Numbered from the stretch's first letter, positions 34,521-43,989 are shown. The stretch is DNA of 64,000 bases from Paludibacteraceae bacterium (GCA_024401645.1 JAKSKR010000011.1:1-64000); one strand, 5' to 3'. The notes: a model not told the origin generated them from the letters alone. Made by a program: numbers and translations.

Positions 34521-35318
34521 TTAAAATTCAGCCGTTTTAGCCCATAAAGTCAGTTCGCTGTTGTTTTCGAGGCGCTCTTGCAGTTGTTTGGGCAACTTTG
34601 GAAAAAAATTGAAATGCAGCAGCTGTTCTAGGCTGCGCACCGTGCAGACGGCACTGCCTACACTCTGCACCTGGCGGTTGTGCGGAAACAGGAACGCAAT
34701 GGCTTTCTCGTTGCCGGGTTTCAGGCTGACGACTATCTTGAAGAAGGCATCGGGCACAGCCACCTTGTGTTGCTTGCCAATGGTTGCCGGGTGCTTGCCG
34801 TAAAAGACTGGGCCTGCCACCACCACAATGCTGTCTTCGCGCTGCGCCCACAGGCGGCACGAATCTTCGAGCGCCTGCCACGCGCCCGCATTCAGCTCGT
34901 GCAACTGCGGACACATATTGGTCATGTAGAAGCATTCGCTCATGGCCTGTTCGCTGTGCTTGTTGTCGGCTGCAGGACACATGTGTCCACGGTCGTAACC
35001 CGAACCCGAATAGTCTTTCGTTTCCACCCGGTAGCGCTTGCGCACGCTGGCATCGGGCACGAAGTTGTTGGTGCGCTTAAGGCTGCCCACGGTCTCGTTT
35101 GCCGACAACGTCCAAGCCACCCAAGCGGGTTGCAAGGTCTTCTTCTTAAACGCCGTGCAGTAGTTTTGGTGCACAACCAGCCTTTCGCCACGGAAAGGGC
35201 GCCTTGTGGGCACACCAACCTCGTTGCTTACCACATGACCCACGCCATGGTAAGAACACGAGGCCAGCACCAATGTGCAGGCTGCAAACGCCTTATGTAA
35301 AATGCCACGAATATTCAC
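34521..35318 (-). CDS. Secreted DNA/RNA non-specific endonuclease, paralogue 2
   Basis: A 265-residue NUC-family (Serratia-type) nuclease lipoprotein with signal LVLASC. SGYDRGHMCPAAD is the DRGH active site (His as general base), and MTNMCPQLHELNAGAW holds the metal-binding Asn. The start is GTG at 35318, one base from the upstream stop, so translation is probably coupled. It should degrade extracellular DNA/RNA for nutrients or biofilm turnover. Confidence 0.92.
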   Translation of the reverse strand: MNIRGILHKAFAACTLVLASCSYHGVGHVVSNEVGVPTRRPFRGERLVVHQNYCTAFKKKTLQPAWVAWTLSANETVGSLKRTNNFVPDASVRKRYRVETKDYSGSGYDRGHMCPAADNKHSEQAMSECFYMTNMCPQLHELNAGAWQALEDSCRLWAQREDSIVVVAGPVFYGKHPATIGKQHKVAVPDAFFKIVVSLKPGNEKAIAFLFPHNRQVQSVGSAVCTVRSLEQLLHFNFFPKLPKQLQERLENNSELTLWAKTAEF

Positions 35319-36239
35319 CTAGTGTACGGCTCGGTAGTTCTTGTTCCTATTCTGGTAGTCGGCCGACCTGTTGCCCTTGTTGTATTGCGATGCATTCTGG
35401 CGGTTCTTGTCGGGACACCTCCATGCCGACAGGTTGGCCTTGCCCTTCAATTTGAGTGCCGTGTCGGCTGGCAGGTTGGTGAAGAATGTCAGTCCGGTTA
35501 GGCGCTCAACGTCGGCAACCGTGCAGACCGATTCCTGCATCTTGGCAGGATTGTCGGTATTGTCCATCACAAACCCTATGGCCTTTTCGTGTCCCTTGCG
35601 CAAGCTCAACACCACCTTAAAGAAGGCGTCGGGGGCATCGAGTTTGTGGGTGTTGCCTATGCGTTTTGGGTTAGAGCTTCTGTAAACAGGTCCACAAACA
35701 ATATAAATGGTGTCTTCGGCCTTTGCCCAGCAGCGGCATCGGTTCTCGAGTACGTTCCAAGGGCCGGCGTTCAGCTTTTCGGTCTGCGGACAGATGTTAG
35801 ACATGTAGGCACACTGGGCAGATGCCACGCTAGAGAACTTGCAGTCGGCAGCCGGCATCATGTGTCCACGGCTATAGCCCGAGTTCTTGTAGTCGTCCTT
35901 GTCGACCTGGTAGCCCCAAGGTAAATCGGTATCGGTTACGAAAGGAGCCCGCTTGCCTTGTGCGTCGAGCATCTGCGGGGTTAGCGCCCACATAACCCAT
36001 GCGGCTTGGCCATGCTGTTTGCTGAAAGCTGTGGCGTAGTAGTCTCTGGTTAGCAACAGATGGTCGGCTTTTGAGATGGTTGGCAGGCCCACCGCCTTGA
36101 GGCTAGGCGCCTTTACCAAAAAGAGATCGGTTACCAGATTGTCGATATAGTTCTGCGCAACAAGCGGTTGCATGGCCGACAACACAACGCCAAGCAACAA
36201 TGCCAAGACAAATTTGAATGATGATTGTAGTTTAAACAT
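35319..36239 (-). CDS. Secreted DNA/RNA non-specific endonuclease, paralogue 1
   Basis: A 306-residue NUC-family nuclease with signal peptide (SAMQPLVAQ). The active site is GYSRGHMMPAAD: the first residue of DRGH is Ser, but the Arg-Gly-His core is kept, as in many active members. MSNICPQTEKLNAGPWN carries the metal-binding Asn. The C-terminal 45 residues (DKNRQNASQYNKGNRS...) are basic and Asn-rich and absent from its neighbour. It forms an operon with the second nuclease. Confidence 0.92.
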   Translation of the reverse strand: MFKLQSSFKFVLALLLGVVLSAMQPLVAQNYIDNLVTDLFLVKAPSLKAVGLPTISKADHLLLTRDYYATAFSKQHGQAAWVMWALTPQMLDAQGKRAPFVTDTDLPWGYQVDKDDYKNSGYSRGHMMPAADCKFSSVASAQCAYMSNICPQTEKLNAGPWNVLENRCRCWAKAEDTIYIVCGPVYRSSNPKRIGNTHKLDAPDAFFKVVLSLRKGHEKAIGFVMDNTDNPAKMQESVCTVADVERLTGLTFFTNLPADTALKLKGKANLSAWRCPDKNRQNASQYNKGNRSADYQNRNKNYRAVH

Positions 36240-36509
36240 GGCTTCACATATATTTCATTAGTGAACTAAAGTTACAACTAATTTTGAAATATACAAAAGT
36301 CGCCCATATTATTCCCTGGTCCATATTGGTCCATAATAATCCACGTATATGGATTTGCCGCACGGCACTTGTTACAAAAAAACGTAGCACCACACCTATC
36401 TGATAATTGTGTAAAATTTTGTTCCCAAAGTTCCCCATAAAACAAACAGTTTAAAAGACATAAAAAAGGGAATTATATACCGGTAGCAAAATAATAAAAT
36501 GATAATTTG

Positions 36510-36567
36510 TTAACAGAATTGCAAATCGGTGAAGCGTAGCGAGCCAAAACGGCCTAACGCAGAAAAC
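36510..36567 (+). repeat. Mosaic dispersed repeat shared with 10.5 kb region
   Basis: TTAACAGAATTGC ... GCGTAGCGAGCCAAAAC matches 10505-10545 with few changes. The next block GCCTAACGCAGAAAAC matches 10878-10893 exactly. Confidence 0.75.
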
Positions 36568-36570
36568 ATA

Positions 36571-36594
36571 ACTACCATTTGGTATATAAACACC
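36571..36594 (+). repeat. 24-bp repeat, copy 1 (upstream of surface operon)
   Basis: ACTACCATTTGG + TATATAAACACC. Two further copies sit just after the operon at 41918 and 41950. Confidence 0.8.
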
Positions 36595-36618
36595 TTTTTT
36601 TATCTAATTCCTTTGTTG

Positions 36619-36626
36619 TAATTTTG
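36619..36626 (+). promoter_or_regulatory. -7 box of the BspA-like operon
   Basis: TAATTTTG matches TAnnTTTG. The leader to the ATG at 36726 is about 95 bases. Confidence 0.5.
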
Positions 36627-36725
36627 CAAAGGAAATCTAATTGCATAACCTTCTTCTGAAGGTCATAATTGATTGTTAGTAACTTGTCGTAAAAATAAAA
36701 GGACACCAAAGATTTTATTTTTTTA

Positions 36726-37730
36726 ATGAAAACGAAACTAGTTGCATTGTTAGTAATGCTGCTTTCTAACATTTCCTGCTTTGCACAGAACTGGAAGTTT
36801 GGCGAAACATTTACACAGGACGGCATTACCTATAAAGTGGTGGGCTACTGCCTGGTGACTGACCCACGAGACACTTTGACAAACGCTTCTACTTTTTACG
36901 ATTCTGGCGAATTGCTGGTAACAAGCGTAAGCGACGCGCTGACCGATGTGGTGATTCCGGTGGCGGTAGACCGTTACCAGGTGATTGGCTTGACCGACAG
37001 CCTGTTCTACGGCAAAACCTATAATAGAGTATGGCTGCCCGAACTTGAGTTTATTGGCAATTCCGCTTTCGAAAACGCTAAAATAAAGTCGGGCACACTG
37101 GTGCTCCACAATGTGAAGCAAGTGGGCGAGAAGGCATTCTTCAACATAGACGCCCGCCTGTGTTTCGACATTAGCAAACCCATGTCGTTCTACAAGCCGC
37201 AGAAAGACAAAAACGACACCACTAAAACCATAGCGTACACCCAAAAGGAACAACAACCCAAAGGTGGCGTGGTTTGCCATGTGGGGAACATTGGCAAACT
37301 GGGGCAGTCGCCATACATAGGCTATGAGATTGCGGGACAAAACAACTTCTTCAACAAGTGTGTAAGTGAAGCCTATGGCGACGACAAGGAATGGAAGGAG
37401 CGCCCACTGGCTATAAAACACACCGAATTGCGCTACTGCAAAAAGAGTTTCAACACCATGCCTTCGGGTATACAGAAAGGGTTTGAAGTAAGGGCTGTGC
37501 TGCATTTGGACAAAAGTATGACCAAAAACTTCCCATGGGGGCACCTGACAGCAAAATACGGGAAAGAGACCTTCTACAATGTTTATGACAAGAAAAAGCA
37601 CAAAACGCTAAAATTTGACGCGTTCAGGCCAGTATCAGACCCTAACTTGAAAGAGGGATGGTTCTTGAACTTCAGAAACGAAGAAGGCGAGGCGAACTTT
37701 ACCCTGAAAGGCAAACAAATAAAAAAGTAA
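36726..37730 (+). CDS. Secreted BspA-like leucine-rich-repeat protein
   Basis: A 334-residue protein with a signal peptide (LLSNISCFAQ). The body resembles the BspA/LRR_5 surface family: DVVIPVAVDRYQVIGLTDSLF, VWLPELEFIGNSAFENAKI and VKQVGEKAFFNID follow the 'position-x-IG-x-AF' repeat pattern. The second half is unrecognised. Such proteins often bind host or matrix components, which is inference here. First gene of a three-gene operon with 6-base gaps. Confidence 0.7.
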   Translation: MKTKLVALLVMLLSNISCFAQNWKFGETFTQDGITYKVVGYCLVTDPRDTLTNASTFYDSGELLVTSVSDALTDVVIPVAVDRYQVIGLTDSLFYGKTYNRVWLPELEFIGNSAFENAKIKSGTLVLHNVKQVGEKAFFNIDARLCFDISKPMSFYKPQKDKNDTTKTIAYTQKEQQPKGGVVCHVGNIGKLGQSPYIGYEIAGQNNFFNKCVSEAYGDDKEWKERPLAIKHTELRYCKKSFNTMPSGIQKGFEVRAVLHLDKSMTKNFPWGHLTAKYGKETFYNVYDKKKHKTLKFDAFRPVSDPNLKEGWFLNFRNEEGEANFTLKGKQIKK

Positions 37731-37736
37731 ACGGAC

Positions 37737-38942
37737 ATGAACTATATAACAAAACCTATTTTGACACTTCTGCTTGCCTTGTTTCAGGTTACAGCCTTTG
37801 CCTACGAGGTTGGCGAGACCATTACTGAAAACGGCGTGAAGTATTTTGTGGTGGAAAAACATTTTAAGGGAAGATTCAGGTATGCCGACAAGAAGATTAA
37901 AGACGACAAGCAGTACCTTTACGAAGGACAGGTTCTTGCCATAGGTACTGACAAAACCACTAAGCATATATGCATTGCCGAAAAGCTTCAGTACGAAACG
38001 AAAAAGGCTGCACAAGACACGACTACAACGGTTGAGCGATTCTTCTTAATGGGCATAAACGATTACGCTTTTGCCAACGAGGATGTAGAAAGCATTTCCT
38101 TACCAACGTGCCTAGACTGCATTGGAGACGGGGCTTTCCGCAATATGAAGGTTACAAAAGGCTCGCTTTGGATGCCGTTTGTGAAAAAATATGGCGTAGG
38201 TGTCTTTACAGGCTTAAAGGCGGATCTGATTTTCAGAACATCGTGCATTAAGCCCTATTCTGCTGACCAAGCCCCCATTTACCCTAAACTAAACCACACC
38301 TTCGAGCCTGCCGACAGTTTGCCTACTATAATAGTACGAGTGTCGGCGCTGAAAGACTACACAAAGTCTAACGGATGGCCAACTGACCAGATGCTCTACT
38401 ATGGGTACAACCTTTTGAAAGAGAAGATAGAGAGTGACCTGGCGGTTAATGAAAATTGTATGTCAAGAGTTGACACCGTAAATGCCCTGCTTGTTAAGCA
38501 AATAAAATACATCCAGGGTGCGCCTTCGTATAATAAACCATTAGAGAGTAATTTTGCGTTCGCGACAGCCGACACGAATGGCGTTCTTATTAGCGTAAAT
38601 AAGATGAAATTCAGGAAGAAGGAGAAAAATCCTTATGCCGTCTACAACGATGCGCGAGATGCTTTTGCAACCCCGTATCTTTACTCTTACGAATCTATTC
38701 AAAGTCCGTCAATCGAGATGAACGACCAGTTTTTCCGTTTGGAAGACAAAGGCACCTATGTGTACTTCACCATCGACGGCAAAAAGGTGGAATACAGTGT
38801 GGTGGCAGACAAGGACGGTTTAGATCCGTTTGGCACCCGCATCATTAGCAAGGAAGAAATAGAAAAACGCAAAGCCAAAGAAGTAAATATTAAGAAACTG
38901 GACAAGCGGACAGATGACTTAATGAAACGGTTTGGCTTTTAA
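37737..38942 (+). CDS. Secreted BspA-like protein
   Basis: A 401-residue protein with a signal peptide (LLALFQVTAFA). The mature start YEVGETITENGVKYFVVE parallels the WKFGETFTQDGITYKVVG of the upstream gene, so the two are paralogues. MGINDYAFANEDVESISLP and CLDCIGDGAFRNMKV are LRR_5-like units. The C-terminal third is rich in Lys and Asp with no known motif. It is the second gene of the operon. Confidence 0.68.
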   Translation: MNYITKPILTLLLALFQVTAFAYEVGETITENGVKYFVVEKHFKGRFRYADKKIKDDKQYLYEGQVLAIGTDKTTKHICIAEKLQYETKKAAQDTTTTVERFFLMGINDYAFANEDVESISLPTCLDCIGDGAFRNMKVTKGSLWMPFVKKYGVGVFTGLKADLIFRTSCIKPYSADQAPIYPKLNHTFEPADSLPTIIVRVSALKDYTKSNGWPTDQMLYYGYNLLKEKIESDLAVNENCMSRVDTVNALLVKQIKYIQGAPSYNKPLESNFAFATADTNGVLISVNKMKFRKKEKNPYAVYNDARDAFATPYLYSYESIQSPSIEMNDQFFRLEDKGTYVYFTIDGKKVEYSVVADKDGLDPFGTRIISKEEIEKRKAKEVNIKKLDKRTDDLMKRFGF

Positions 38943-38948
38943 CCCAAT

Positions 38949-41792
38949 ATGAATAAAAAAACAATAAATATGAACATGAAAAAAGCAATGAAACATTTAG
39001 GGGCTTTAGTGGTAAGCCTGTTTGCAATTTCATCGTGCACCAACCCAGGTGGAACGGCATCTGATGTAGAGGCTGCAGCCGACTATGTGATGACGGAATT
39101 GACCGATACGGTTCCTATTACCGGTATGGTGGTAGACCCTGCCGGCACACCTCTTGAGGGCGTATTGGTTGTAACAGGTGCCGACAGCACATTTACCGCC
39201 ACAAACGGCCTTTACGCTTTTGAAAAGAAGAGGTGCGTTAATGGGCGCAGCGTGGTGAAATTTGAGAAGGAGGGCTATTTTTCGGTAGTACGCACTGCCA
39301 ATGGCGACCGACTGGACGCTGTGCTTCAACCTATGGAGGACATAGACAGCGTGACAACAGTAACCCGGTTCAAATCGACAGAAGCCACCACGCTGAAAGT
39401 AGGCAGCATGACCGTTTCTATACCTGCCAACGCGTTGGTTGACGATAAGGGAGGCGACTATGCGGGCGCAGTTTCTGCAAGCATATTCTACCTCGACCCC
39501 AACGCAAAGAACTTTAACGACGCCATGCCCGGCAGCGACATGTCTGGCGTGACAGCCGACGGCAAGGAAGTAGTGCTTCTGTCATACGGTATGGTGGAAG
39601 TTTCGCTTTCAGACTCGACCGGTGGAAAACTGCAATTGAAGAAGGGGGCAGAAAGCGAATTGTCGTTCCCAATTCCCGCTGGGTTCGACGACAAACTGCA
39701 CCAAACCATACCGCTCTGGTATTTCGACGAGGCAAAGGGAACATGGGTTGAAGAAGGCGTGGCAGAGAAAGTGGACGGCCGCTACAAAGGCAAGGTACAG
39801 CACTTTTCTTGGCATAATTTAGACTATCCTGGTTCCCGTGCCACCATCGAGGGTTACGTCCGCAACCAAAAAGGCGAACCCTTGGCCAACGTTCGTGTAA
39901 CCGTTTCGCAGACCTCTGGCTACACCAACGCGAATGGTTATTATAATGTGTATGTGCCAAATAACACGCCTGTGTTTGTAACCGTGCGCCATGTAGACTA
40001 CGGAGGCAAGGTAAACCTTCCTATCTACCAAGTAAAGGGCCTAAATGTGGGCTCCGTTTACCAGCAGGATGTTGTTTTGCCGAATGTGGCCTGCATTAAG
40101 GGACGTGTCACCAATACCGACGGCGACGGTGTATGGACTGTTGTGTCGGCCTTGCCCCGTTCCCGCGTAAGCACCAACTACCATGGCGAATACACCATTT
40201 ATGTGGCAGGAGACGAACCGCTAACCATCACCGTCTTGCCTGAAGACTATATTGGGAAAGGGGTGAAACTTAATGCAAAGTCGTATGAAATTAATGGCGA
40301 GAACGATGTAAGGCCAGACTTCAGTTACGACATTGTTTTACCCAAAAGACACTGTAGCAGTGGCTACGTGGTCGACGAAAACGGCAACTCCCTTTCGGGG
40401 GTTAAAGTGACCGCAAAGATTGACGGAATAGAGCATACTTATAAGACTTCGTACGGTGGCTATTTTTATTTTTGGTATTTAGACGCAAAGAAGGCGACAG
40501 TGGGTGTAAAATCGGCCGACTATTATGGTTACAAGGAAAAATTCTACGATGTTCCGTGCAATAATGGAAGACTGTCGTTCCCAAAAATTGTGATGCCTGC
40601 TGACCAGATTATTACGGGATGTGTGGTAAACAATTGCGGCCCTTCGCTTGCCAAAGTGACATTGCTCTATGGCGGCCTCTTGAAAAAGAAGCGCGAGAGT
40701 AACACGGTCAGCACCAACGCCTATGGCCGATTCGCCATTCACGTGCCTTTCGATAGGAGGAAGGAAAGCAAACAGCTTCGCATAAAACTCAGGAACAAAC
40801 AGAAAAAGATTAAAATAAACTCTGATGCCAGCAAGGTTAACCTTGGTGAAATTGAGATGTGTTCTGATTTTGCGTTAGAAGACAACTGCGTTTATGTGGA
40901 TGTTGATGACAAGATATTGAAGTTCGACTTGGACAAAGACCGCTACAACGAAATGTTGAAGTCGGAAGGAAATACGGTTAAGCACCAAATATGGTGCAAA
41001 TCTTCAGACTATGCCGGTTTCTTGGTATTAAACATCGATGGTGAATGTAGTCTTTCAAGAATGAATTACAAACCGAGCGACGCGAAATACACCGTCAACT
41101 CCTATTCTGTTTACCTTGTTACTCCAAGTCTTACGACATACGAGGGACAAAGTAACTATTTTAGCAGTTCAAAGTCTCAGAAAGACGATTTTACGGAATT
41201 TGGATTTGATATATACGACCAAAAGGGAGACGATTTATACGCGTTCGGCAAAGTGGCATCTGAACTGACATTGCCAGCAAACTATTTGAGTGATTTTTAC
41301 AAGCAGTATTTTGGCAATATTTATGAAATTGGCCAACTGACCTACGGTACATCAAAATCGCAGCAATTCTTTACCTGCTCGTCACCTAATAGAATCTCGG
41401 CCAAGCAATTTGAGAACGAATTGAAGAAGCAGCAGAAGATGGTAGAAAAAGGCACGTTCCGCGATGCAAACGACTATGTGGTTTCGGTATATGCGAACGC
41501 GAACGAGCAAGTGCTAATCCGCCGCAAGACGAAAGGCCAATGGGAAACGACCGTACTTCAACGCGAAGGAATAGGCAACGATCCGCTCTACCAGTGCTGG
41601 AAGGTCGACTTCTCACATTCTTCAATGCGTACGAAAGGCACATCGCCAGTAGAGTATATGTTGCGAAACGAGGCCGACATCATCAACATGGTTATGTTCG
41701 GTCCGTTAATGGGCATCAAGTTCGAGAAAACAAATATTTCAGACAACAAGTGCGGCTGCTCTAATCCGCCTTCAATTGTGCCTGCAAATTAA
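38949..41792 (+). CDS. Large lipoprotein with carboxypeptidase-regulatory-like repeats
   Basis: A 947-residue lipoprotein (lipobox AISSC). Several Ig-like modules of the carboxypeptidase-regulatory type repeat through residues 50-640: ITGMVVDPAGTPLEGVLVV, IEGYVRNQKGEPLANVRVTV, IKGRVTNTDGDGVWTVVSAL, SSGYVVDENGNSLSGVKVTA and ITGCVVNNCGPSLAKVTLL. The last 300 residues are not recognised. Several ATGs near the start are possible. It probably sits on the outer membrane as a surface-exposed adhesin or glycan-related protein, and is co-transcribed with the two BspA-like genes. Confidence 0.75.
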   Translation: MNKKTINMNMKKAMKHLGALVVSLFAISSCTNPGGTASDVEAAADYVMTELTDTVPITGMVVDPAGTPLEGVLVVTGADSTFTATNGLYAFEKKRCVNGRSVVKFEKEGYFSVVRTANGDRLDAVLQPMEDIDSVTTVTRFKSTEATTLKVGSMTVSIPANALVDDKGGDYAGAVSASIFYLDPNAKNFNDAMPGSDMSGVTADGKEVVLLSYGMVEVSLSDSTGGKLQLKKGAESELSFPIPAGFDDKLHQTIPLWYFDEAKGTWVEEGVAEKVDGRYKGKVQHFSWHNLDYPGSRATIEGYVRNQKGEPLANVRVTVSQTSGYTNANGYYNVYVPNNTPVFVTVRHVDYGGKVNLPIYQVKGLNVGSVYQQDVVLPNVACIKGRVTNTDGDGVWTVVSALPRSRVSTNYHGEYTIYVAGDEPLTITVLPEDYIGKGVKLNAKSYEINGENDVRPDFSYDIVLPKRHCSSGYVVDENGNSLSGVKVTAKIDGIEHTYKTSYGGYFYFWYLDAKKATVGVKSADYYGYKEKFYDVPCNNGRLSFPKIVMPADQIITGCVVNNCGPSLAKVTLLYGGLLKKKRESNTVSTNAYGRFAIHVPFDRRKESKQLRIKLRNKQKKIKINSDASKVNLGEIEMCSDFALEDNCVYVDVDDKILKFDLDKDRYNEMLKSEGNTVKHQIWCKSSDYAGFLVLNIDGECSLSRMNYKPSDAKYTVNSYSVYLVTPSLTTYEGQSNYFSSSKSQKDDFTEFGFDIYDQKGDDLYAFGKVASELTLPANYLSDFYKQYFGNIYEIGQLTYGTSKSQQFFTCSSPNRISAKQFENELKKQQKMVEKGTFRDANDYVVSVYANANEQVLIRRKTKGQWETTVLQREGIGNDPLYQCWKVDFSHSSMRTKGTSPVEYMLRNEADIINMVMFGPLMGIKFEKTNISDNKCGCSNPPSIVPAN

Positions 41793-41812
41793 GCGAACGA
41801 CTTATATTGATT

Positions 41813-41856
41813 AATCCCCAGGGATTGGAAACATCCAACCCTTGGGGATTTTTATT
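41813..41856 (+). terminator. Terminator of the surface-protein operon
   Basis: AATCCCCAGGGATTGG - AAACAT - CCAACCCTTGGGGATT followed by TTTAT, 20 bases after the stop. Confidence 0.85.
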
Positions 41857-41917
41857 TTGGGGTTTATCAAGGTGGGCACGAGGTGGCGCCTACGCTGAAA
41901 CCGTGGGGAAAACTTTC

Positions 41918-41973
41918 ACTACCATTTGGTATATAAACACCAAACCTTAACTACCATTTGATATATAAACACA
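41918..41973 (+). repeat. Two 24-bp repeats after the surface operon
   Basis: 41918-41941 is identical to 36571-36594. 41950-41973 differs by two bases (GGTATATA to GATATATA and the final base). The three copies bracket the operon in direct orientation. Confidence 0.8.
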
Positions 41974-42006
41974 AAAAAAATCCCGCAAAATGCATTGCGG
42001 GATTTT
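41973..42006 (-). terminator. Terminator of the 42-kb lipoprotein gene
   Basis: AAAATCCCGCAA - AATGCA - TTGCGGGATTTT, with an A-run on the left giving a U-run on the minus strand. Confidence 0.88.
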
Positions 42007-42031
42007 CTATTCAGAACGCCTTTCGGCTTGT

Positions 42032-42913
42032 TTACTTTTTAATGCGGCAATCGTTGAGAACAATTGTGTGTGGAGTTTTGCCAACGGTAAGGCTGATGGT
42101 GATGTTCATGACCTCGCCATTGCAAGAGCCCTTAACATCGGCAGGAAGCGAGCCTGTTACGCTGCCCATTGTGAAGTTGGCCGAAGAACCACTAAAGGAG
42201 CAAGCCACACCGTCGAGAGCAACAAAAGTCAAGCCATTGAGAACGATGTTCATTTCGGGAGCCTTTTCGCTGAACTTGCAAGCACCAAGGTCGACACTGA
42301 ACTGTCCGTCTTCGGTAAGTGCGGTCTTGAACGAGCTTTGAATTGCAGCTGCACTGTCGTAAACAGCACTTGCAGACCACTCGTTGCAATAGGTGTCGAT
42401 GTGTGCAGGGGTCAACTTGCCCGACAGCGAATCTTTGCTTTCTTCTTGTGCACCCAACATGCTCTTGTCGGAAGAGAAATAGAGGTAGTTGTCTAAATCG
42501 GCACCCTTAATTTGAATGTAGAGTGACTTTTCCTTCAACAACATGAAACCATCGAGGATGCGTGTCATCTTCTTATCTTGAGTAGGGTCGACCAAATCTT
42601 CCGTAGCATGGAAGTATGAGGTGTCGCCAGAGACCCTCGTCACATTCACGTCAGAGAAACGTGCGGTTAGGTAAGGAATGCCAGTTTCGATAGTTAGTGA
42701 AATTTTACCATTCGATTCCTTTACAATAGAGACATTTGCACTGTCTTTTACTGCACTTCCATACTTCACAAAACCAACGGTGTCTACAACCAATTGAACG
42801 TTATTTCCGTCACCAGTTCCAGAATCATCGTCATCGTGGCTACAGGCCAAAGGTACGGCAATTAATGCCAAAACGGCGAGTAACGACGAAATTAACAAAA
42901 GAATTTTCTTCAT
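42032..42913 (-). CDS. Lipoprotein, possibly calycin-like beta-barrel
   Basis: A 293-residue lipoprotein (LACSHDDDD) with an Asp-rich linker. The body alternates short beta-strand-like segments (VSIVKESNGKISLTIETG, LYIQIKGADLDNYLYF, MNITISLTVGKTPHTIVL), similar in feel to calycin-like Bacteroidetes lipoproteins. The assignment is tentative. It has its own promoter box (TATCTTTG, 42933-42940) and terminator, so it is a single-gene unit. Confidence 0.6.
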   Translation of the reverse strand: MKKILLLISSLLAVLALIAVPLACSHDDDDSGTGDGNNVQLVVDTVGFVKYGSAVKDSANVSIVKESNGKISLTIETGIPYLTARFSDVNVTRVSGDTSYFHATEDLVDPTQDKKMTRILDGFMLLKEKSLYIQIKGADLDNYLYFSSDKSMLGAQEESKDSLSGKLTPAHIDTYCNEWSASAVYDSAAAIQSSFKTALTEDGQFSVDLGACKFSEKAPEMNIVLNGLTFVALDGVACSFSGSSANFTMGSVTGSLPADVKGSCNGEVMNITISLTVGKTPHTIVLNDCRIKK

Positions 42914-42932
42914 ATCTTTTCGTAATACTTTG

Positions 42933-42940
42933 CAAAGATA
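42933..42940 (-). promoter_or_regulatory. -7 box of the 42-kb lipoprotein gene
   Basis: The minus strand reads TATCTTTG, 20 bases before the ATG. Confidence 0.65.
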
Positions 42941-43059
42941 AGTAAAAATTATATAAAAAGTTAAAAAATCCTTAACAAACTTTCAGAAACAATCATTTTT
43001 GCTGACAGATGGCATGGGTGCGAGACGAAGCCCCGCGGCGACAAATGGGCAATGGGTGT

Positions 43060-43662
43060 TCAGGCGTTTAGCATCTGTTCGGCACGCATTTGGGCGGCAG
43101 TTGCACCTTGGGCATCGCCCGAAATCTGCAAGTAGAGCGCCGCACATTGCCAACAGGTAGCCAGTTGCAAGCCAACGGCCATGTCTTCGGGAAGGGTAAG
43201 CGCCACATATTCTAGGGAGGCCGTCAGATCGTCGCCCAGCTGTGCGGGCCACAGTTGCCAATAGGGTCCGGCATCAACAGCCACCGGCTTGCACCTGCCG
43301 GCACGCAGGTAGACATTGCCCTGGCGCTGCGCCACCCCACCGGTGCTGGGCACCGACACCGTTGCCGGGCGTTGCCAGGCAAGCAACCTTATGCTACCCA
43401 AGCGCAAGTAGTTGGGAGGCTTACCCAACCTTGCACAACCATCTTCGCCCAACTGGGCAACCACACTAGTCTGCGTTAGGGGCAGTTGCGAGCGGGGCGC
43501 CAGCATCAGCACCGTGCGGGCAGCTCCGTTCAGCAGGGTGTCTATGGCATCGTCAATAGGCCTATCGTCGGCAAAGCCGTCAATGGGGACTGGCAGTCCG
43601 TTGGTGGGCGACAGCTCGTTGACGAAAGTCTTGACCATGTCAATCAGTTCACTACGGTTCAT
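43060..43662 (-). CDS. Capsid cluster: head-completion/adaptor-like protein
   Basis: A 200-residue protein, last of the nine-gene cluster. It starts MNRSELIDMVKTFVNEL and includes DDAIDTLLNGAARTVLM, then a beta-rich middle and a helical C-terminus (EQMLNA). Its place two genes after the capsid-like gene, its size and its composition suit a phage head-completion or neck adaptor. This is inference from position; no diagnostic motif is recognised. The gene is GC-rich compared with the AT-rich DNA just outside the cluster. Confidence 0.55.
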   Translation of the reverse strand: MNRSELIDMVKTFVNELSPTNGLPVPIDGFADDRPIDDAIDTLLNGAARTVLMLAPRSQLPLTQTSVVAQLGEDGCARLGKPPNYLRLGSIRLLAWQRPATVSVPSTGGVAQRQGNVYLRAGRCKPVAVDAGPYWQLWPAQLGDDLTASLEYVALTLPEDMAVGLQLATCWQCAALYLQISGDAQGATAAQMRAEQMLNA

Positions 43663-43665
43663 TGG

Positions 43666-43950
43666 CTAGTCGAATAGGTTGCTGGTGTTTGTTGCAGGCT
43701 TGCGGTTGCCCTTGGTTGCCGAAGGTTTCTGCTCGTCGCCCCCAGTGGTTGAGACGAGGCGAAAGACGTTCTGCCTGAACTCGGCAGAGGCTTCAAGCGC
43801 ATTCTGCACGTCGGCGTTCTGGGTGGTGTAAAGGCCGTGCATGTTCATGTTCTGCACACCCTTAAACTCTACGATGGTGGTGCCGCTTGGGGTAACGACA
43901 GGCATAACCAACGAATAGAGACGGGATAACTGATAGGTTTTGGACATCAT
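43666..43950 (-). CDS. Capsid cluster: small post-capsid protein
   Basis: A 94-residue protein with the start at the ATG at 43950 (a TTG further up is less likely). It contains VTPSGTTIVEFKGVQNMNMH, a compact beta segment, then YTTQNADVQNALEASAEFRQ and a basic disordered tail ending NLFD. It is placed between the capsid-like gene and the adaptor-like gene, 3 bases before the latter. The fold resembles small structural proteins next to phage capsid genes, but the function is unknown. Confidence 0.6.
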   Translation of the reverse strand: MMSKTYQLSRLYSLVMPVVTPSGTTIVEFKGVQNMNMHGLYTTQNADVQNALEASAEFRQNVFRLVSTTGGDEQKPSATKGNRKPATNTSNLFD

Positions 43951-43989
43951 TCTAAACAAAAGTTGAAAAGTGAAAACTGGTTGAAAAGC

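Larger units (their letters stand above)
36240..36725. other. Intergenic region with dispersed repeats
   Basis: About 485 bases without a gene. It contains a copy of the mosaic repeat also found at 10505 (36510-36550), a GCCTAACGCAGAAAAC box (36552-36567), a 24-bp element (36571-36594) that recurs at 41918 and 41950, and a promoter box TAATTTTG at 36619-36626. Confidence 0.7.

Noticed and set aside
35860..35890. Loss of activity in the SRGH nuclease
   Set aside because: The Arg-Gly-His core and metal-binding Asn remain, and the first position of the motif varies among active members.
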